The notes: generated by a model from the letters alone, not told the origin. A stretch of DNA of 64,000 bases from CAVXNB01 sp963763085 (GCA_963763085.1 CAVXNB010000004.1:806001-870000), one strand, 5' to 3'. Positions 24,249-33,976 are shown, counted from the stretch's first letter. A program made the numbers and translations.

Positions 24249-25577
24249 ATGCGATCGATGCGCGTGACCGCCGCCGTCGTCGGCGCCGGGCAGGCCGGCC
24301 TCGCCATGAGCCGTCACCTTGCCGCCGCGGGTCTCGACCACGTTGTGCTCGAACGCGACGAGGTGGCGGCGTCCTGGCGGAAGGAGCGCTGGGACTCGCT
24401 CAGGCTGCTCACCCCGAACTGGATGTGCCGTTTGCCCGGGTACCGGTATGAGGGGCCGGACGCCGACGGCTATCAGACGGCGGCCGAGACCGCCGGCTGG
24501 CTCGAGGCCTACGCCCGCCACACCGGCGCCCCGGTCCGAACGCAAGTTGCGGTGCGGCAGGTGCGCCGGAAGGGCGACTGGTTCGAGGTCGAGACCGACG
24601 ACGGCTGCTACCACGCCGCGGCCGTCGTCGTCGCCGCGGGTGCGTCGAGCGATCCGCGGATCCCGGCGGTCGCGGCCGAACTGCCCCGCCGCATCAACCA
24701 GATCACCGCCCTGCAATACCGAAACCCCGCGCAACTGGACGCCACCGGCGACGTGCTCGTGGTCGGCGCGTCAGCCTCCGGAGTGCAGATCGCGGACGAG
24801 CTTCGACGCGCGGGATTCGCCGTCACCCTCGCGGTCGGTGAGCACCTCCGCTTGCCGCGCACCTACCGCGGGCGCGACATCTACCGCTGGTTGGCCGCGA
24901 TCGGCCAGCTCGACGAGCGCTACGACGACGTCGACGACATCGAGCGGGCGCGCCGCCATGCTTCGGTGCAGCTCGTCGGCGGCCCGGCCAGGGCGACTCT
25001 CGACCTGAACGCCCTCTCCGCCGGCGGCGTCGAGCTTGTCGGCCGGCTCATGCGGGTCTCTGGACTGCGCGCGCAGTTCTCTGGCGCGCTCGCGAGCCTG
25101 ACGGCGAACGCGGATCTGAAACAGTCCCGCCTCCTCCGGCGGATCGACGAATTCGTCAACGAGCACGGCCTCTCGGACGAGGTCTCCGAGCCTGACCGGC
25201 CGGCGCCGACCCGTCTCGGCGCCGTGCCCACGGAGCTCGACCTCGAGCGGTTTACGACCGTGATTTGGGCGACCGGGTACCGGCCCGTCTATCCGTGGCT
25301 GGACACGGACGCCTTCGACCGCCGCGGTCGGGTCGCGCACGACGGCGGTGTCTCGCCGGTGCCTGGGCTCTATGTGCTCGGGCTGCCGTTCCTCCGGCGG
25401 CGACGCTCGAATCTGATCGCAGGGGCGGGGGACGACGCGGCTGAGTTGCTCCCGCACCTGCTTGCGCACCTCGACGACGCAACGCGCAACGGGGCCCAAT
25501 TCCGCCGCTCAGTCGTCGCGGGGACGGGCGAGCAGCGCGTTCCGGGTCCGATGGACCACCTCGTCGACCGGGCGTGA
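24249..25577 (+). CDS. Flavin-containing monooxygenase/FAD-dependent oxidoreductase
   Basis: 442 residues. The FAD-binding motif GAGQAGLAMSRHL starts near residue 12, and the NADPH-binding motif VVGASASGVQIADEL is near 177. A characteristic VIWATGYRPVYPWL is near 338-350. No FMO fingerprint FxGxxxHxxxW was seen, so it belongs to the broader CzcO-like group. It starts at ATG 24249 or 24261. Its final 69 bases overlap the 3' end of the convergent regulator gene at 25509. With OsmC and the methyltransferase it may deal with thiols or sulfides, but that is inference. Confidence 0.88.
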   Translation: MRSMRVTAAVVGAGQAGLAMSRHLAAAGLDHVVLERDEVAASWRKERWDSLRLLTPNWMCRLPGYRYEGPDADGYQTAAETAGWLEAYARHTGAPVRTQVAVRQVRRKGDWFEVETDDGCYHAAAVVVAAGASSDPRIPAVAAELPRRINQITALQYRNPAQLDATGDVLVVGASASGVQIADELRRAGFAVTLAVGEHLRLPRTYRGRDIYRWLAAIGQLDERYDDVDDIERARRHASVQLVGGPARATLDLNALSAGGVELVGRLMRVSGLRAQFSGALASLTANADLKQSRLLRRIDEFVNEHGLSDEVSEPDRPAPTRLGAVPTELDLERFTTVIWATGYRPVYPWLDTDAFDRRGRVAHDGGVSPVPGLYVLGLPFLRRRRSNLIAGAGDDAAELLPHLLAHLDDATRNGAQFRRSVVAGTGEQRVPGPMDHLVDRA

Positions 25578-28040
25578 CGACCCGATCGCCGCGAGCTCAG
25601 CTGCGTGTGCCTCGCCGAGTCGGGTCTCGAGCTCGTCGCGCGTGGCGAGCGCCACGTCGCGCAACGTCGCCGACATCGGGGTGACGCCGAGCATGAAGTG
25701 CACCTCGATCGCTCCGATCAGTTCCATCGCGAGCTCTGCCTCACCAATGCGGTGCAACGCGATGACACAGCGCGAGAGCGTGTGCCACTGCTGAGCCCAC
25801 TCACCGGAGCGATACCAAAGGTCGACGGTCTCCGCAAGCCCCGCGCAACCGCGTGCGAGCTCGCCGAAGTGGATGAGCAACCCGCACGCCTCGGTCAGGG
25901 CGAACGCGCTCATCCACCGGTTACCCGTTCCTCGAGTGAGCTCCTCGGCCCTGAGGAAGGCGGCCAGCGCGCCATCGTCGCTGCGGCTCGCGAAGCCTTC
26001 CGCGACCGCGACCGAAGCGAGGTCGGTCGGGCTGCCGGTCACGGCGGCAAGCTCGTTCGCGCGAGCGATGTACCTCGCGGCAGCCTCGGAGTCGCCGGTC
26101 GCGCCCATGCCCACCGCGCCCATGTAGCACGCGTGCACAATGCGAGACGCGACACCGGACGCCTCCGCGAGCTCGATCTGGCGGATCGACGCGCGAAGTG
26201 CGCCCTCGTCGTCATTCAGCACGAGCAGCGTGTTGCCGAGCGCGCGCTCCGCGAGCCCGCTCGGCTCGACGCCATGTGCGTCTTCAAGTGCACGGGTCTC
26301 GTGGGCGAGGGCGACCGCGAGCTCGAACTCGCCGCGGACCCACGCGCCGTACGCGCGGACTCCCGTGAGCACCGGGGCGAGCGGGTGCCCGAGCGCACCG
26401 TCCGTCCGGCAAGCGGCGTCCGCCCACGCGAACAGCTCATAGCGCATGGCCCGCATCGCGAACTCGCGTGCCGACACGATGAGCCCGAACGCCGTGTCGA
26501 GGTCGCCCGTCTCGAGGGCGAAGCGCTGCGAGGCGCGCAGGTCGGCGAACGACGCCTCCGCGAGCTCGATCGCCTGCGGCTCGCGCGGCGTCCGCATCTC
26601 CTTCTCGACAGAGCCTGCGAGGGCGGCGAAGTGAGCGGCGTGCGACTCGAAGACCTCCGCACGACGGTCGTAGTTCATGCGGCTCCGGCCGTACTCACGC
26701 AGCGTCTCGAGCAGCTCATAGCGCGTGCCACCGCTGGCGGGGCGGCGGACCGAGACCATGGAGCGGTCAGCGAGGCGCGTGAGGAGGTCGAGCGCGTCGC
26801 CCGAGCGGCACGTCGACTCGGCGGACGCGAGGTCGAAGGGCCCCGCGAAGACCGCGAGCGCGCAGAACAGCTCCTGTTCCTCGGGCGCGAGCAGGTCGTA
26901 CGACCAGCTGATTGCGTCCTCCATCGTCCGGTGACGGGGGTCGCCCCCGCGGCGGGAGGCCTTCAGCAGACGTAACCGCTCGTCGAGGCGCGCCGCGATC
27001 TCCGCCAGGTCGATCGTCCGGGCGCGCGCCGCCGCGAGCTCGATCGCGAGCGGGATCCCGTCGAGGCGCCGGCAGATCTCGACGACGACTCTCGCGTTTT
27101 GCTCGTTGAGCTCGAAGCCCGGGTCGGAGGCGCACGCTCGCTCGACGAAGAGCGCGACGGCCGGGGCGCTCTCGAGGCCGCCCCCGGCGAGGGCACCGGC
27201 GCCCGCATCGCCGGTCGACAACGGATCGACCGACCACACCTGCTCGCCCGGGAGCGCGAGCGGCTCGCGTGAGGTGGCCACGATGGAGATGGCTGGTGCT
27301 TCCCGAAGGACCCGGCTGGCGAGGGACGCCACCGGCTCGACGAGGTGCTCGCAGTTGTCGAGCACGATGAGTAAACGCCGTAGCCTCAGCGTCTCGATGA
27401 TCGCGTCCCCGATCGAGCTGCCACGCCGGACATGAACGTCGATCGACGTCGCGACGGCCTCGAGCGTGGCGTCCTCGTCGCCGACGGCCACGAGCTCGAC
27501 GAGCTTCACGCCGTCGGGGTAGCGCTCGGCGGTGCGGCGCGCGAGCTCGACGCCGACCGACGTCTTGCCGACGCCGCCCGGGCCGACGAGCGTGATGAGA
27601 CGGTGCTTGTCGAGGGCGGCAGCGAGGCGCTCGAGGAGCGACTCCCGGCCGATGAGCGGTTGCAGCGCGGCGGGGAGCATCGGCTCTTGGGGCAGTTGCA
27701 CCTGCTCACCGTCTTCGGAAGCGGGCGCCTCGAGCGTCTCCACGGTCGCGAGGAACTCGTAGCCCTTGCCATGGACGGTCCGGATGATCGCCTGGCGGCT
27801 GCCGTCATCGCCGAGCGCCTGGCGCACCGACTTGATGCGCGTGGTGAGCGCCGACTCGCTCACGAAACGGTCGCCCCAGACGTCGTCGAGGATCTGCTCC
27901 TTGCGGACGACCTCGCCCCGGTGCTCGACGAGGTAGCAGAGCACGTCGAACGCTTGTGGCTCGAGTTTCACCTCGCGACCGTCACGACGCACGATCACTC
28001 GATTGACGTCCAGCTCGCAATTGGCAAAACGAAGGATCAT
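25509..28040 (-). CDS. Winged-helix transcriptional regulator with NB-ARC/P-loop ATPase and TPR-like C-terminus
   Basis: About 843 residues from ATG 28040. Residues 1-98 form an OmpR/CadC-type winged helix (FANCELDVNRVIVRRDGREVKL, then ALTTRIKSVRQALGDDG and VHGKGYEF). A P-loop GPGGVGKTS follows near 153-161, then LIVLDNCEH (Walker B) and IVATSREPLALPGE, then GLPLAIELAAAR. The last 350 residues are helical with repeating Ala/Leu-rich pairs as in TPR or MalT-like sensors. Such proteins switch transcription when a ligand frees the ATPase. The target is unknown; the divergent or neighbouring genes give no clear hint. It starts next to the broken sigma-factor operon. Confidence 0.86.
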   Translation of the reverse strand: MILRFANCELDVNRVIVRRDGREVKLEPQAFDVLCYLVEHRGEVVRKEQILDDVWGDRFVSESALTTRIKSVRQALGDDGSRQAIIRTVHGKGYEFLATVETLEAPASEDGEQVQLPQEPMLPAALQPLIGRESLLERLAAALDKHRLITLVGPGGVGKTSVGVELARRTAERYPDGVKLVELVAVGDEDATLEAVATSIDVHVRRGSSIGDAIIETLRLRRLLIVLDNCEHLVEPVASLASRVLREAPAISIVATSREPLALPGEQVWSVDPLSTGDAGAGALAGGGLESAPAVALFVERACASDPGFELNEQNARVVVEICRRLDGIPLAIELAAARARTIDLAEIAARLDERLRLLKASRRGGDPRHRTMEDAISWSYDLLAPEEQELFCALAVFAGPFDLASAESTCRSGDALDLLTRLADRSMVSVRRPASGGTRYELLETLREYGRSRMNYDRRAEVFESHAAHFAALAGSVEKEMRTPREPQAIELAEASFADLRASQRFALETGDLDTAFGLIVSAREFAMRAMRYELFAWADAACRTDGALGHPLAPVLTGVRAYGAWVRGEFELAVALAHETRALEDAHGVEPSGLAERALGNTLLVLNDDEGALRASIRQIELAEASGVASRIVHACYMGAVGMGATGDSEAAARYIARANELAAVTGSPTDLASVAVAEGFASRSDDGALAAFLRAEELTRGTGNRWMSAFALTEACGLLIHFGELARGCAGLAETVDLWYRSGEWAQQWHTLSRCVIALHRIGEAELAMELIGAIEVHFMLGVTPMSATLRDVALATRDELETRLGEAHAAELAAIGSSRPVDEVVHRTRNALLARPRDD

Positions 28041-28160
28041 CGGCCCACCATTCGCGACACTCTCGTGCACAGCTTCGCGCACGCTCGAACCCGGCGCGCT
28101 CGGCCGCTCGGCGTACCGCTGGTCGAGGCTCAGGTCGCGACGAACGGCCGGGACTCCGGG

Positions 28161-29296
28161 TTAGGGGGCAGTAGTGCACTGGGGCGCCGGGGTTGCCGTC
28201 GCCAGCGAGCCGTTGGTCGTCCCCGGCGCTGAGCGGCTCCCTCCGCCGGCTGGGACCACGGTGCACGTGACTCGCGGCGCGCTCGGCGCGGTCCCGGTCG
28301 GGGTCTCGCTGGTCGAGTCGACGATCCCGGAGGACTTGTAAACCGTCCAGCCGAGGACGGCTCCGACCTTCACACCCTCGTACCCATCCGGGCTGTCGAC
28401 CAGAGCGACGCTCTGCTCCCCGATAAGGGCGCTGGTTGCCGGATCGAAGATGAGCTCGTTGCGAACGCCATTTGTGTCCATCGCCATCCCGATACCCGAG
28501 CGACCGTCATGGTCGGAGACGCTGCCGAGGAGGACGATGCCAGGGAGCTCGGACGCAACCTGGAACAGCGCGCTGCGCAGTGCCGGCGACGCGTCCGTCT
28601 CGCGGAGCAGGTCGCCGATCTGGGTGAAGTCCTCGGCGGAACCCGGCGGACCGCCCTCAAGCGAGCGGTCCTCGATGGCGGCCTTGAGCGCCGTCGGATC
28701 GGTCGGCGCATTGGCGAGGTTCGAAGGGCCGTCGCTGAGCGCGTTCGGGCCGAAGGAGGTGTCGCTCGTTCCGTTGCCGAGCGACGGCGAGCCCGCGGCC
28801 TCCACGCGGCCTTGTCGGCAGGAGTTAGAAACTCTGGCGCGCCGAAGGTCTCGCGGAGGCGCCCGGAACCGTCGGAGCCGATCCAGATTTGACGCTGCTC
28901 GGGAACGAGCGCGCAGTAGCCACCGGCGCCGAGGTTGCAGGATTGGTCCGCCTCGACAGACCCCGTGTACTGGTACTGCCCCGGACCAGGCGGCACGGTG
29001 GGCGGCTGAGCAATCGCGACATCCGCGAGGCGGGCAAGAATCGTTCCCCTGATGTGCGCACCGCCCCGGGGCGCTGGTCCGCCCGAAATCGCGACCGGGA
29101 GCGCGATCGCAGCGGCCGCCGCCGCCACTGCGGCGCCGACGAGCCATGGCCGTCGTCGCTGCGGGAGGCGAGACGCAGCAGCGAAGCGCTCATCGGCAAT
29201 CGCCGCGTCGAGCGCCGCCCGGATCGCCGCGAGACGACCCTCGTCGAGTTGTGGGACGGCGTCACTCTCGCGAAGGAGCGCGATCTCGTCGATCAT
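28161..29296 (-). pseudogene. CU044_5270-like membrane protein, frame-disrupted
   Basis: ATG 29296 with AAAGGA upstream starts a protein of about 375 residues. It has a polar N-terminus, one transmembrane helix (LVGAAVAAAAAAIALPVAI near residue 55-75), and an extracytoplasmic part. The frame runs to about 28800 (EFLTPADKAAW). Meaningful sequence then continues in another frame as EAAGSPSLGNGTSDTSF...FTQIGDLLRETDASPALRSALFQVASELPG. Both parts match proteins typically encoded after an ECF sigma gene in actinobacteria. One inserted or lost base near 28797-28805 explains it. The role of the family, possibly as anti-sigma, is not established. Confidence 0.62.
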
Positions 29297-29894
29297 CGGA
29301 TTGTCCTTTCTTCGGACGGTGTTGAGGGCGAGGTTGTCAAGGTCGGGTACGTCGAGAAGGTCCCGGAGCTCGCGCCGGGCGCGGGCGTAGCGGGAGCGGA
29401 CGGTGCCGATCGGAATCCGTAGGGCGTCGGCGCACTCCGCGTAGGTGAGTTCGGCGACGCCGATGAGGAGCACCACTTCGCGCAGCTCGTCGCCGATGAG
29501 CGAGAGCGCAGCTTCGATCAGTGGCTTCGCGTCAAGTTGGCGCTCGAGGGCGTCCGTCGTCGGCTCGGGCTGAACGGGGCTCGGCATCCGGTTCGAGGGC
29601 GCGGGCGTATCGCGCGTGGCTGCGCCGATGATGGAGAACCTGGTTCGTCGCGATCCCGAAGAGCCATGCTCGAGGTGACGCCGCGGCGGGGTCGTAGGAG
29701 CTGCGGGCGCGAAACGCCGTGACGAAGGTCGCCGCCGTCAGGTCGTCTGCGTCTTCGACCGAGGTCCGGCGGGCGAGGTAGCGGTGGACGGCGTGCACAT
29801 GGCGGTCGAACAGGCCACCGAACCGAGTCGGATCACTGAGTGAGGCGGCGAGATCGTCTCGGTCGTCCGTCGTCCTGCCTGTCGTAGGCTCCAT
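29297..29894 (-). pseudogene. ECF RNA polymerase sigma factor, frame-disrupted
   Basis: ATG 29894 begins a region-2 part (LFDRHVHAVHRYLARRTS, DDLTAATFVTAFRAR, RAWLFGIATNQVLHHRR). About residue 105, near 29560-29590, the frame ends with an unrelated tail, while region 4 continues in another frame: LREVVLLIGVAELTYAECADALRIPIGTVRSRYARARREL, a clear helix-turn-helix. A single indel would join them. In the region-4 frame no stop separates sigma from the downstream membrane protein (ALNTVRRKDNP-MIDEIALL), which is unusual and may be a by-product of the same error. It is divergent from the repeat protein gene at 30007. Confidence 0.65.
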
Positions 29895-30006
29895 CTCAAT
29901 CTGTACTTTCCCGCGGGACGCCGATTGGTTCTCGGTCCGCGTGGGTAGGGGTAGTTTTGGTCCCGCGTGACTGTCGAGGGGCGATGGTCGGGGCCAGGGG
30001 GATTCG

Positions 30007-31314
30007 ATGAGCCGCCAGCGGTTGTCGTTGCCACGATTCGGGCTCCGCCGGGGCCGCCGCCCGAGCGTGGTCCTTGGTGCTCTCGGCGGTGCGGCATCGG
30101 TGTTGGTCATGGCGGTGCTGCCCGCTTCGGCGGCGCCGGGCCTTCGATCCGCGGCCGGACCCGCCGCCGGTGCTCCTGTGGCTCGCGCCGTCGCCACCCT
30201 GCCGGTCTGGGGCTACGCGTTGCCGATCGACGCCCATTCGTCGTCCTACCCGGCCATCACCGGGGTGTCGTGCACCAGCCCGAGCTTCTGTGCAGCCGTC
30301 GACAACGCTGGGAACGCGCTGCTGTTCAGAGGGCGTACCTGGTCACGGCCGGTGAACATCGACACGAACACGTACGGCTTCACATCGGTCTCCTGTGCGA
30401 CCTCGAAATTCTGCGTGGCGATGGATGCAGACGGCTACAGGAGCACCTGGAACGGCTCGCACTGGCGAGCGCCTACGTTGACCGATCCGGAGTCTGTGCC
30501 GTCTGATCCGTCGGTCTCCTGTCCGACGGTCAGCTTCTGTGCCGTGGTCGACCAGTTCGGCAAGGGCGCCCTTTGGAACGGGAGGAAATGGACAACGACG
30601 ACCGTCGCCGGCGGCGGCGACGAGCAATCGGTCTCGTGTGTCTCGTCGTCGTTCTGCGTCGCCGGCGATCTCAGCGGCGTCGTCTACACCTGGAACGGGA
30701 AGAAGTGGTCGGGTCCGAGCAATGTCGACCCCGGTGCCGCTATCACGGCAGTCTCGTGCGTGAGGGGCCCGTTCTGCGTAGCGGCCGGCGCGAACGCGGA
30801 AACCTTCAACGGATCGAAGTGGACGCCACATGGGCCGATCGCTCCGGTGGACCTGGAGTCCGCTGCATGTGTCACCTCACGATTCTGCATTGTCGGCGAC
30901 GACGTAGGTGACGCGTATGTCTGGAACGGCGGGCGCTTTTCCAATCAGGGAATGATCGATCCCGACGCTTCCATCTCCGCGCTCTCGTGCCGCTCGACGT
31001 GGTTCTGCGCAGCGGTCGATTCCAACGGGCATGGCCTGTTCTGGGCTCGTCCACCGCTCATCACCACATTCAAGTTGCCGGAGGCGACGAGGTCGGACCG
31101 ATACGTCGCCAGGCTCACCGAGGAGGGAGGCCAGGTCGGGCCGTACGTCTGGCACCGGATTGCGGGCAGCCTGCCGAACGGGCTCGCCCTGTCAGTGAGC
31201 GGGGACATCTCCGGTACGCCGAAGAAGGCAGGCACGTTCCGCTTCGTCATCCGCGTGACCGACCCGCTCGGCCAGCACTTCCAGCGCCACTTCGCCATCA
31301 AGGTCGAGCGCTGA
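30007..31314 (+). CDS. Secreted Cys-x5-Cys repeat protein with C-terminal Ig-like domain
   Basis: 435 residues from ATG 30007 (GGGGG upstream). A long basic signal peptide with a hydrophobic core (VLGALGGAASVLVMAVLPASA) ends near residue 40. Seven repeats follow, each with (V/A/L)SC-x5-C and a WNG-like element: VSCTSPSFC, VSCATSKFC, VSCPTVSFC, VSCVSSSFC, VSCVRGPFC, AACVTSRFC and LSCRSTWFC. Seven suits one seven-bladed propeller. The last 90 residues resemble the putative Ig (He_PIG) domain: LPNGLALSVSGDISGTPKKAGTFRFVIRVTDPLG. It is divergent from the sigma factor gene and may be part of its regulon. It is a paralogue of the protein at 20244. Confidence 0.75.
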   Translation: MSRQRLSLPRFGLRRGRRPSVVLGALGGAASVLVMAVLPASAAPGLRSAAGPAAGAPVARAVATLPVWGYALPIDAHSSSYPAITGVSCTSPSFCAAVDNAGNALLFRGRTWSRPVNIDTNTYGFTSVSCATSKFCVAMDADGYRSTWNGSHWRAPTLTDPESVPSDPSVSCPTVSFCAVVDQFGKGALWNGRKWTTTTVAGGGDEQSVSCVSSSFCVAGDLSGVVYTWNGKKWSGPSNVDPGAAITAVSCVRGPFCVAAGANAETFNGSKWTPHGPIAPVDLESAACVTSRFCIVGDDVGDAYVWNGGRFSNQGMIDPDASISALSCRSTWFCAAVDSNGHGLFWARPPLITTFKLPEATRSDRYVARLTEEGGQVGPYVWHRIAGSLPNGLALSVSGDISGTPKKAGTFRFVIRVTDPLGQHFQRHFAIKVER

Positions 31315-31475
31315 CGCGAGCGCGGCGGGCCGTGGGGCGGGGCTGCCGAGGTGAGGCGCGGCAGGGAGGGCGGCCGGGAAGCGGCCTACGCGAATATGAC
31401 GCACATATGAGACGACATGTACGGTCGCGACACCGGCTCGGCCCCTCCGTCGACCGGAACCTCGAAGGGGGAGCC

Positions 31476-31739
31476 ATGCCAACCATCGTCGGGTACCACA
31501 GCGTGAAGGACACAGATCACTGGCTCGCGTCGCCGAAGCGGGAAGAGTTCTTCGGGCCCCTCGGCGTCACCAACATTCGAACGTTCGTCGACCCGCAGAA
31601 CCGCACTCAGGTGGCTGTGCTTATGGACGTCGCCGACATGGACGTGCTCATGGGCGCGATGCAGTCCGAGGAGGCGACCCAGGCCATGGAGCACGACGGC
31701 GTGCTGCCCGAAACCCTCGTCATCCTCGTCGAGGCCTAG
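31476..31739 (+). CDS. Hypothetical small protein, 87 aa (ferredoxin-like fold suspected)
   Basis: MPTIVGYHSVKDTDHWLASPKREEFFGPLG... through TFVDPQNRTQVAVLMDVADMDVLMGAMQSEEATQAMEHDGV. The beta-alpha-beta-beta-alpha pattern and the DxxxW/F pieces resemble dimeric alpha-beta barrel (ABM/EthD-like) proteins that are widespread in actinobacteria. Full length is about 87 residues, as in that group. GAAGGGGGAG lies before ATG 31476. The function is unknown. It stands alone between the repeat protein and an intergenic region. Confidence 0.7.
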   Translation: MPTIVGYHSVKDTDHWLASPKREEFFGPLGVTNIRTFVDPQNRTQVAVLMDVADMDVLMGAMQSEEATQAMEHDGVLPETLVILVEA

Positions 31740-32048
31740 TCCCCGGTCTCTGTTCGGCACAGAATCGCGGCCGACGGGACGCGCCGCAGGAGTAGTGGGA
31801 CGTCAGGTGCACAGAAAGCCCAGCTCAGCGGCGTCTCAGACGGCTGGACGACGGCTGCCCTTTGCCCGCCCGCTGGGCTCCACTGGCGGCAAATCCTGCG
31901 TCAACAGTGTCTGCAACAGCCGACCGAGAGGGCAGAAAGTACTTCAGCCCTTCATCGGATCGGTCGATATTTCTCCTGTGCAGGCTGTGACTCGTCCGAT
32001 TTATCGCTCCGGCTCCTCTGCGGTGCCGCGGGGTCGGCGCGCGAGTTC
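31740..32048. other. Intergenic stretch, 309 bp
   Basis: No supported gene. Base composition drops in GC toward the right, matching the lower-GC hypothetical gene that follows; no promoter pair is convincing. Confidence 0.35.
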
Positions 32049-32741
32049 TTGGACAATTGGATGATTCACGTGGACAACGAACCACTGGCGCAACCGAATC
32101 CACGTCCCGAAGGGCTGCTGGCGCACGCCAGAAAGCTTGCATTGGTCGCGCGAAGGGCGACAGACGCCGTGAACGCCAGCTACCTTCTCGAGAAGACCAA
32201 GACGCAGTACACCTACGCAATCGATGCGTTCGAAAGCAAAGGAATGACGAGCGAGGCAAGAGAAGCAAGAGAAGAGATGGGAAGATTTCTGACGCAATCA
32301 GAATTCATCCTGAATGCGGGTCCACTCCTTCTGCAAGGATCGAAATTCAGAAAGCACTTCGATCACTTGGCCAGGTCCCAACAGGTGGGACAGTTCTACA
32401 ACGGAACAGACAACGTTGATGAGGTGGTAGCTCTTGCTAAGAGACGCATGCGGAACTCAGATCGTCTGAATGCCGCAGAGGAGGCCATAACCGCTGCGAC
32501 CTGCATGTTGTGGCGGGCGCACAGGGAAGAAGAGACGATTCTTCTCTACAACGCATTTACGGATGTCTTGGTAAACGACATAAAATCAAGCATCCTGAAG
32601 GGCAACCTCTATCTTGTCGAGACGAGAGCCGGAATAGTCAGAAAGCGGCTTTGGCTGACTGGCAGAAGAGACGAAGCCTTCCAATTGCTGGCGACCGTGA
32701 CTGAGGCCTTAACGCCCCTTGTGAGCACTTCGGGCGGGTGA
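32049..32741 (+). CDS. Hypothetical helical protein, lower GC
   Basis: About 230 residues, nearly all predicted helix: LLAHARKLALVARRATDAVNASYLLEK, then EAREAREEMGRFLTQSEF and DEVVALAKRRMRNSDRLNAAEEAI. There is no signal peptide, membrane segment or recognisable motif. Codon use is AT-richer than its neighbours (many AAG/AGA/GAA codons), which suggests horizontal acquisition. The start may be TTG 32049 or ATG 32061. Its stop is 3 bases from the end of the convergent MFS gene. Confidence 0.5.
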   Translation: MDNWMIHVDNEPLAQPNPRPEGLLAHARKLALVARRATDAVNASYLLEKTKTQYTYAIDAFESKGMTSEAREAREEMGRFLTQSEFILNAGPLLLQGSKFRKHFDHLARSQQVGQFYNGTDNVDEVVALAKRRMRNSDRLNAAEEAITAATCMLWRAHREEETILLYNAFTDVLVNDIKSSILKGNLYLVETRAGIVRKRLWLTGRRDEAFQLLATVTEALTPLVSTSGG

Positions 32742-32743
32742 GC

Positions 32744-33961
32744 TCAGTGGCCGGCAGTGTGGTGCTCTTGGCTGCTCCTTTGGACTCGTACGGTTGATAG
32801 CGCCCTAGTCAACGTGCCCTTCGATGCGAGCGCGACGCACGAAGCGGCGAAGACCAGTGCACCGCCCACCGCGAAGGTCACAGTGGTGCCGTGTAGCTGG
32901 AGGACGATCCCACCAAGTGCCGCTCCCCCCGCAATGCCAACTTGGGTGCCGCTGGTGATCCAGCCAAATGCCTCCACCTCACCCGCCACCGGCGCGATCT
33001 GGCCACCAAGGTTGTAGAGGCAGCCGAGAGCAGGCACGATCCCGACGCCGGCGCCGAACATGAGCGGGTAGAGCAACGGGAGACCGGGCGAAGCTAAAGG
33101 GAGCAGAAGTCCGGCGCCCGACACGCACAGGATCGTGATGAGCCCGGACTCACCGGCAGCGCTCACACGGGCGCCGATGAAGAAGCCGCCGGCCATTTGC
33201 CCAATGCTCCATACCGCGAAGAGCAACCCGGATTGGTCCGACGCCTCGTGAGCGGTGGCGTAACCCACGACCGCGATCTGGAATACCGCGCAGCCGAGAA
33301 TGATGAGGAGCCCTACGACCGTAAGTGACGCCAGCGCCGCGCTCGCCACCCGTGGTCGTTGGCGCACCGGGCCATCTGGCGCGGCAAATGCGCTGTGACG
33401 CACCAGGGCCAAGACTCCCAGCAGGCAAAGGCCGGCGCTCGCCACGAATGGCGCGCTCGTGCCCGCAAGCCAGATGAGCAGCGCAACCAACGCGGGGCCG
33501 ACGACAAAGGTCAACTCCTGGAAGGTCGAATCCATCGCGTAAAGGGCATCCCGCTTAGCCCCACCCGCAAGCTGTGGCCAGAGCGAGCGCACCGAGGCGG
33601 CGACAGGTGGCGTGAAAGCACCCGCGAAGAAGGCGACCACAAACATCGCAGCAGTAGCTCGGACAGGGATCGCGCTCAGAAGCAGCAGCGCAACTGCACT
33701 AGCCGAGGCGGTACCGACGAGAACGGCACGGCGGCCGAAGCGGTCCGCCAACCGCCCGAACACGGGGCCGAGCAGGGCACAGCCGGATACGAAGACGGCC
33801 GTAACCGCGCCCGCCTCAGCGTAGGACCCCGTGCTTCGCGTGACGCGAAGCACGATGGCCAGTCCAGTCATCCCTTGAGGCAGTCGAGCGACGATCGAGC
33901 TCGCGAGCAGCCATCGGACGCCCGGCTCTCTCAACACCGCCGAATAGCCGACGCCTCTCAC
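32744..33961 (-). CDS. Major facilitator superfamily transporter
   Basis: 405 residues with 12 likely transmembrane helices. The MFS loop 2-3 motif GRLADRFGRRAVLVG is near residue 70, and a second-half equivalent is weaker. It most resembles the sugar-efflux or drug-efflux-like single-polypeptide carriers (YceL/SetA-like); the substrate is unknown. It starts 15 bases after the stop of the MttB-like gene and is probably co-transcribed with it, so it may export or import a methylated compound handled by that enzyme. Confidence 0.88.
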   Translation of the reverse strand: MRGVGYSAVLREPGVRWLLASSIVARLPQGMTGLAIVLRVTRSTGSYAEAGAVTAVFVSGCALLGPVFGRLADRFGRRAVLVGTASASAVALLLLSAIPVRATAAMFVVAFFAGAFTPPVAASVRSLWPQLAGGAKRDALYAMDSTFQELTFVVGPALVALLIWLAGTSAPFVASAGLCLLGVLALVRHSAFAAPDGPVRQRPRVASAALASLTVVGLLIILGCAVFQIAVVGYATAHEASDQSGLLFAVWSIGQMAGGFFIGARVSAAGESGLITILCVSGAGLLLPLASPGLPLLYPLMFGAGVGIVPALGCLYNLGGQIAPVAGEVEAFGWITSGTQVGIAGGAALGGIVLQLHGTTVTFAVGGALVFAASCVALASKGTLTRALSTVRVQRSSQEHHTAGH

Positions 33962-33976
33962 CGAGGCAGTTCCTCG

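Noticed and set aside
23481..24734. Long minus-strand open frame continuing upstream of the methyltransferase
   Set aside because: It is antisense to the clear OsmC and flavoprotein genes and has no family motifs; it is a product of high GC.
25605..26975. Plus-strand frame of 456 residues
   Set aside because: Arg/Glu/Ala-rich shadow of the winged-helix/P-loop regulator.
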